Part shown: piece by piece, positions 6,461-8,960 of the stretch | Numbering within the stretch: position 1 is the stretch's first letter | Layout of the letters: each line of letters opens with the position of its first letter | Source: Pseudomonadota bacterium | Lineage (GTDB): Bacteria; Pseudomonadota; Gammaproteobacteria; Burkholderiales; Burkholderiaceae_D | Direction: 5' to 3' | Assembly: GCA_023392035.1 (NCBI GenBank) | Contig: JAEVZY010000001.1 | Coordinates: 1 to 8,960, forward strand | DNA: 8,960 nt | Notes under the pieces: model-generated | What the model was told of the DNA's origin: nothing | Seen by the model: the letters and a program-made list of their open reading frames with translations, nothing else | Databases searched by the model: none | Program-made: the position numbers and the translations under genes

Positions 6461-6490
6461 CGAACACTGTCGAACACATGTTCAATGAAC
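6461..6490. promoter_or_regulatory. Cluster of GAAC/GTTC repeats upstream of the transporter unit
   Basis: CGAACAC occurs at 6461-6467 and again exactly 10 bp later at 6471-6477. The second copy is part of the dyad GAACA-CA-TGTTC (6472-6483), which overlaps a second dyad GTTC-AAT-GAAC (6480-6490). Four half-sites in 30 bp, about one helical turn apart for the direct repeat and 43 bp before the start of the DUF3311 gene, look like an operator for a dimeric regulator. No regulator gene is in the window, and the function is inference. Confidence 0.4.
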
Positions 6491-6517
6491 GATCATTTCC
6501 GCCCGAGGTGCTGCCTC

Positions 6518-6525
6518 GGAGGAGG
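6518..6525 (+). promoter_or_regulatory. Strong ribosome-binding site of the DUF3311 gene
   Basis: GGAGGAGG followed by 7 nt (cgctgtc) and ATG at 6533. This favours a 59-residue protein over the 75-residue one that would begin at the in-frame ATG at 6485, whose extra residues are not membrane-like and contain two cysteines. Confidence 0.8.
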
Positions 6526-6532
6526 CGCTGTC

Positions 6533-6712
6533 ATGTGGATCCTGCTCTTGCTGCCCTTCATCGGATTGCTGTGGATTCCCTTCTATAACCACGAACTGCC
6601 GGCCCTGTTCGGCTTTCCGTTTTTCTACTGGTACCAGTTCGTCTGGGTGCCGATCACCTCCCTCCTGATCTGGATTGTGTACCGTGACGGCCTGAAGCGA
6701 GGAGTCGAGTGA
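6533..6712 (+). CDS. DUF3311 family small membrane protein, symporter partner
   Basis: A 59-residue hydrophobic protein with two predicted membrane spans: about residues 2-16 (WILLLLPFIGLLWIP) and 30-50 (WYQFVWVPITSLLIWIVY). They flank the family hallmark PALFGFPFFYWYQ. The C-terminus RDGLKRGVE is basic and probably cytoplasmic. DUF3311 proteins are regularly encoded just before sodium:solute symporters of the MctP-like group and are thought to assist them; the exact role is not established. The stop TGA (6710-6712) overlaps the ATG of the symporter gene by one base, indicating translational coupling and roughly matched synthesis. The start was chosen by the GGAGGAGG site; the frame is open back to an ATG at 6485. 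Confidence 0.85.
   Translation: MWILLLLPFIGLLWIPFYNHELPALFGFPFFYWYQFVWVPITSLLIWIVYRDGLKRGVE
6700..6704 (+). promoter_or_regulatory. Ribosome-binding site of the symporter gene
   Basis: AGGAG inside the end of the DUF3311 gene, 7 nt before the ATG at 6712. The in-frame GTG at 6709 would be only 4 nt away, so ATG is the more likely start; the difference is a single residue. Confidence 0.65.
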
Positions 6713-8223
6713 TGAGCTCGCACCTCAACTGGACCGCGCTGGCCGTCTTCGTCTTCTTCTTCCTGCTGGTCACGGTGCTGGGCTTTGCGGCTTCGCGCTG
6801 GCAGCGCGGCCCCGGGCACAAGGGCGCGCACCTGGATGAGTGGGGCCTGGGCGGCCGCAGTTTCGGTACCTGGATCACCTGGTTCCTGGTCGGCGGCGAT
6901 TTTTACACGGCTTACACGGTGATCGCCGTGCCGGCCCTGGTGTATGCCACCGGCGCTTACGGCTTCTTTGCGCTGCCTTACACCATCATCGTCTACCCCA
7001 TCGTATTTGCGATCATGCCGCGCCTGTGGCATGCGGCGCACCGGGCTGGCCATGTCACCGCCGCGGACGTGGTGTATGGGCGCTATCGTTCGCGTCCGCT
7101 GGAGTTTGCGATCGCCATCACCGGCGTGGTCGCCACCATGCCGTATATCGCGCTGCAACTGGTGGGGATGGAGGTGGTGATCAAGGCGCTTGGCCTGACC
7201 GGCGAGTTTCCGCTGGCGGCGGCTTTCATCATCCTGGCCCTGTACACCTATTCGGCCGGGCTGCGCGCGCCGGCCCTGATCGCCTTCGTCAAGGACTTGA
7301 TGATCTACATCGTGGTGCTGGTGGCGGTGATCCTGGTGCCGCTGAAACTGGGCGGCTATGGCCAGGTGTTTTCCGCGGCGGGCGAAGCCTTTGCGGCCAA
7401 GGGCGGCGCCACCGGCCTGACACTCAAGTCGAGCCAGATGCTGCCCTTTGCCACCCTGGCCCTGGGTTCGGCGCTGGCCGCCTTCATGTATCCGCATACC
7501 TTGACCGGCGTGTTTGCCGCCAACAGCGCCAATACCATCCGCAAGAATGCGGTCTTCCTGCCGGCCTACACCATCCTGCTCGGCCTGATCGCCTTGCTCG
7601 GCTTCATGGGCCATGCCGCGCACCTGAACCTGAAGGACAACAACGACGTGGTGCCGGCCCTGTTCGGCGCGCTGTTCCCGTCCTGGTTCACCGGCTTTGC
7701 CTACTCCGCGATTGCCATCGGCGCCCTGGTGCCGGCGGCGGTGATGTCGATCGGCGCAGCAAATCTTTTCACGCGCAACATCTGGCGCGCCTATGTCAAT
7801 CCCGACGTTAGCCATGCCGGGCAGGCGCAGGTGGCCAAGATCGTATCGCTGGTGGTGAAGCTGGGCGCGCTGGCTTTCATCCTGTTCGCGCCGACCAAGT
7901 TCGCGCTGGATCTGCAGCTGCTGGGCGGGGTCTGGATCGTGCAGACGTTTCCTTCCGTGGTATTCGGCTCGTTCTCGCGCTGGTTCCGCGCGCCGGCCTT
8001 GCTGACCGGCTGGGTGGTGGGCATGGCGATCGGCACCTGGCTGGCATTTGCCGATGGCGTCAAGCCGGTCCACACCTTCATGATCGGCGGCGAGGGCTAT
8101 GCAATCTACACCGGCCTGAGCGCCTTGGTCTGCAATGTGGTGGTCTGCCTGCTGGTGCAGCTCGCGCTGGGACAACAGCGCGGCGTGTTTCATGAAGACG
8201 CGAGCCATGTGAAGGCGGCTTGA
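6712..8223 (+). CDS. Sodium:solute symporter family transporter, MctP-like (monocarboxylate?)
   Basis: A 503-residue inner-membrane transporter of the SSS/SLC5 family with about 13 hydrophobic spans, expected to couple solute uptake to the sodium gradient. Visible hallmarks are the early DEWGLGGRSFGTWITWFLVGG segment (42-62), GHVTAADVVYGRYRS (113-127), TYSAGLRAPALIAFVKD (179-195), the YPHTLTGVFAANS loop (260-272), and PAAVMSIGAANLFTRNIW (341-358), whose serine (Ser346) corresponds to the conserved Na2-site region. The pairing with DUF3311 resembles rhizobial MctP, which takes up lactate, pyruvate and other monocarboxylates. The substrate here cannot be read from the sequence; a short organic acid is the best guess. 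The C-terminal tail is short and soluble. The stop lies inside an inverted-repeat structure facing the next, convergent gene. Confidence 0.92.
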   Translation: MSSHLNWTALAVFVFFFLLVTVLGFAASRWQRGPGHKGAHLDEWGLGGRSFGTWITWFLVGGDFYTAYTVIAVPALVYATGAYGFFALPYTIIVYPIVFAIMPRLWHAAHRAGHVTAADVVYGRYRSRPLEFAIAITGVVATMPYIALQLVGMEVVIKALGLTGEFPLAAAFIILALYTYSAGLRAPALIAFVKDLMIYIVVLVAVILVPLKLGGYGQVFSAAGEAFAAKGGATGLTLKSSQMLPFATLALGSALAAFMYPHTLTGVFAANSANTIRKNAVFLPAYTILLGLIALLGFMGHAAHLNLKDNNDVVPALFGALFPSWFTGFAYSAIAIGALVPAAVMSIGAANLFTRNIWRAYVNPDVSHAGQAQVAKIVSLVVKLGALAFILFAPTKFALDLQLLGGVWIVQTFPSVVFGSFSRWFRAPALLTGWVVGMAIGTWLAFADGVKPVHTFMIGGEGYAIYTGLSALVCNVVVCLLVQLALGQQRGVFHEDASHVKAA

Positions 8224-8250
8224 AGGGCTTCAAGCCAGCCAGCCGCCTTC
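8211..8250. terminator. Inverted repeats between convergent genes, possible bidirectional terminator
   Basis: A perfect 10-bp inverted repeat, GAAGGCGGCT (8211-8220) and AGCCGCCTTC (8241-8250), encloses a 20-nt loop. A second perfect pair, GGCTTGAAG (8217-8225) and CTTCAAGCC (8228-8236), overlaps the left outer arm. The arms include the last codons of the symporter and touch the stop codon of the convergent oxidoreductase. Neither strand shows a T-run after the stem, so a classical intrinsic terminator is not proven; the placement still suggests termination or mRNA 3'-end protection in both directions. Confidence 0.5.
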
Positions 8251-8960
8251 AGATTCCGGCATACCACTGGTAGCCGTTGCTGTCTTCCCAATAGCCGCCT
8301 TTGCCGCCGCGAATGCCGGCCAGGCTTTCCACCAGCTCGATGCGCATCAGGTATTTGGCGTGCTTGTAGCCGAGCTGGCGTTCCACCCGCAGCCGCAGCG
8401 GCGCGCCATTCTTGATCGGCAGCGGCTCGTCGTTCAGGCCGTAGGCGAGGATGGTTTGCGGGTGCCAGGCGTCATCCATGTCGATGCTTTCATAGTAGAG
8501 GCTGGCGGGATCGTTCTCCATCGGATCGGCGCAGTAAAACACCAGGTAGCGCGCAGCGGCCGTCGGTGCCACTTGCTGCAGGATGCGGGCCAGTGGCACG
8601 CCGGTCCATTTGCCGATCGCGCTCCAGCCCTCGACGCAATCGTGGCGGGTGATCTGGGTGCGCGCGGGCAGGGCGCGCAACTGCGCCAGCGAATAGCGGC
8701 GCGGATGCGCCACCAGGCCGTCCACGGTCAAAGACCAGTCCGAGAATCCGGTCCGCGCCAGCGCCTCCCATTCCGGATTGGCCGGACGGCTGGTGCCGTT
8801 GCTGCGAAAGCCCGGCGACAGATCGGCCTCGCTGAATTCCTGCGCCATGGCCTTGCGGGGAACCACGGCGCGCTGTACCGCCAGGCTGGCCTTTTCTCCC
8901 AGGGACAGGAGCTCGCGAAAGTGCGGATTGCCGCTCAGGCGATCGCAACCGGCCAGCAAC
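8249..8960 (-). CDS. Sulfite-oxidase-fold molybdopterin oxidoreductase, C-terminal part (partial)
   Basis: 237 codons are visible; the gene continues beyond base 8960. It belongs to the sulfite oxidase / MsrP (YedY) superfamily (Oxidored_molyb), which holds a mononuclear molybdopterin. The Mo-ligand cysteine is Cys108 of the visible fragment in TRHDCVEGWSAIGKW, followed by TGVPLARIL, the substrate-domain segment LVFYCADPMEND, NGAPLRLRVERQLGYKHAKYL, and the usual aromatic C-terminus GGYWEDSNGYQWYAGI. The first visible residues, LLAGCDRLSG, look like a lipobox, so the full protein is probably an exported (likely Tat-type) lipoprotein or periplasmic enzyme. The TTG at 8957-8959 is unlikely to be the start. 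The substrate is unknown; a membrane cytochrome partner might follow outside the window. It converges on the symporter with 25 nt between the coding ends. Confidence 0.88.
   Translation of the reverse strand, partial: LLAGCDRLSGNPHFRELLSLGEKASLAVQRAVVPRKAMAQEFSEADLSPGFRSNGTSRPANPEWEALARTGFSDWSLTVDGLVAHPRRYSLAQLRALPARTQITRHDCVEGWSAIGKWTGVPLARILQQVAPTAAARYLVFYCADPMENDPASLYYESIDMDDAWHPQTILAYGLNDEPLPIKNGAPLRLRVERQLGYKHAKYLMRIELVESLAGIRGGKGGYWEDSNGYQWYAGI

Noticed and set aside
4509..6485. 658-codon open frame on the minus strand across the whole beta-helix lipoprotein gene
   Set aside because: It is in exact codon register with the real gene, so it stays open simply because sense codons TTA, CTA and TCA are rare in this GC-rich DNA. 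Its translation is Ala/His/Gly/Arg-rich low-complexity sequence with no motif or ribosome-binding site.
6625..8208. 527-codon open frame on the minus strand across the symporter gene
   Set aside because: Same codon-register effect; the product is extremely His/Gln/Arg-rich, while the plus strand encodes a clear membrane transporter.

Overview
The window is high-GC bacterial chromosome that reads like a Betaproteobacterium of the order Burkholderiales, plausibly Oxalobacteraceae (Herbaspirillum/Collimonas-like). That placement is inferred from gene content, GC-rich codon use and protein style; there is no rRNA or other marker to prove it. I see no insertion sequence, phage gene, CRISPR array, tRNA or rRNA. 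Coding density is high and no gene-free stretch exceeds about 200 bases.

Layout. (1) Positions 1-2168, plus strand: a tight run of four genes, queE (3' end only), queD, tadA and ldcA, with gaps of 6, 7 and 20 nt, probably one operon. QueE and QueD act in queuosine precursor synthesis (wobble base G34) and TadA makes inosine at wobble base A34, so three of the four genes serve the tRNA wobble position. LdcA recycles peptidoglycan. (2) Positions 2165-3322, minus strand: a MASE2-GGDEF membrane diguanylate cyclase, converging on ldcA so closely that both TAG stops share one CTAG. (3) Positions 3469-3681, plus: a 70-residue protein I do not recognise. Its end overlaps by 29 nt the convergent 3653-4423 minus-strand gene for a ubiquitin-like/Mut7-C RNase protein with a zinc ribbon. 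(4) Positions 4623-6407, plus: a 594-residue lipoprotein with a right-handed beta-helix, resembling polysaccharide-active beta-helix enzymes. (5) Positions 6533-8223, plus: a two-gene transporter unit, a 59-residue DUF3311 membrane protein translationally coupled to a sodium:solute symporter of the MctP-like type, preceded by a cluster of GAAC/GTTC repeats. (6) Positions 8249-8960, minus: the C-terminal part of a sulfite-oxidase-fold molybdopterin oxidoreductase whose N-terminus, apparently a lipoprotein signal, runs off the window. A compact set of inverted repeats lies between it and the symporter.

The gene content is mostly ordinary housekeeping and accessory metabolism; I found no convincing undescribed multi-gene system. 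The items most worth a second look are the nested, mutually exclusive hairpins at 8211-8250, the GAAC repeat cluster at 6461-6490, the shared CTAG double stop at 2165-2168, the beta-helix lipoprotein, and an exact 20-base repeat in two unrelated genes. Several start codons were reassigned from the longest reading frame on ribosome-binding-site evidence (3322, 3469, 6533, 6712, 1200).
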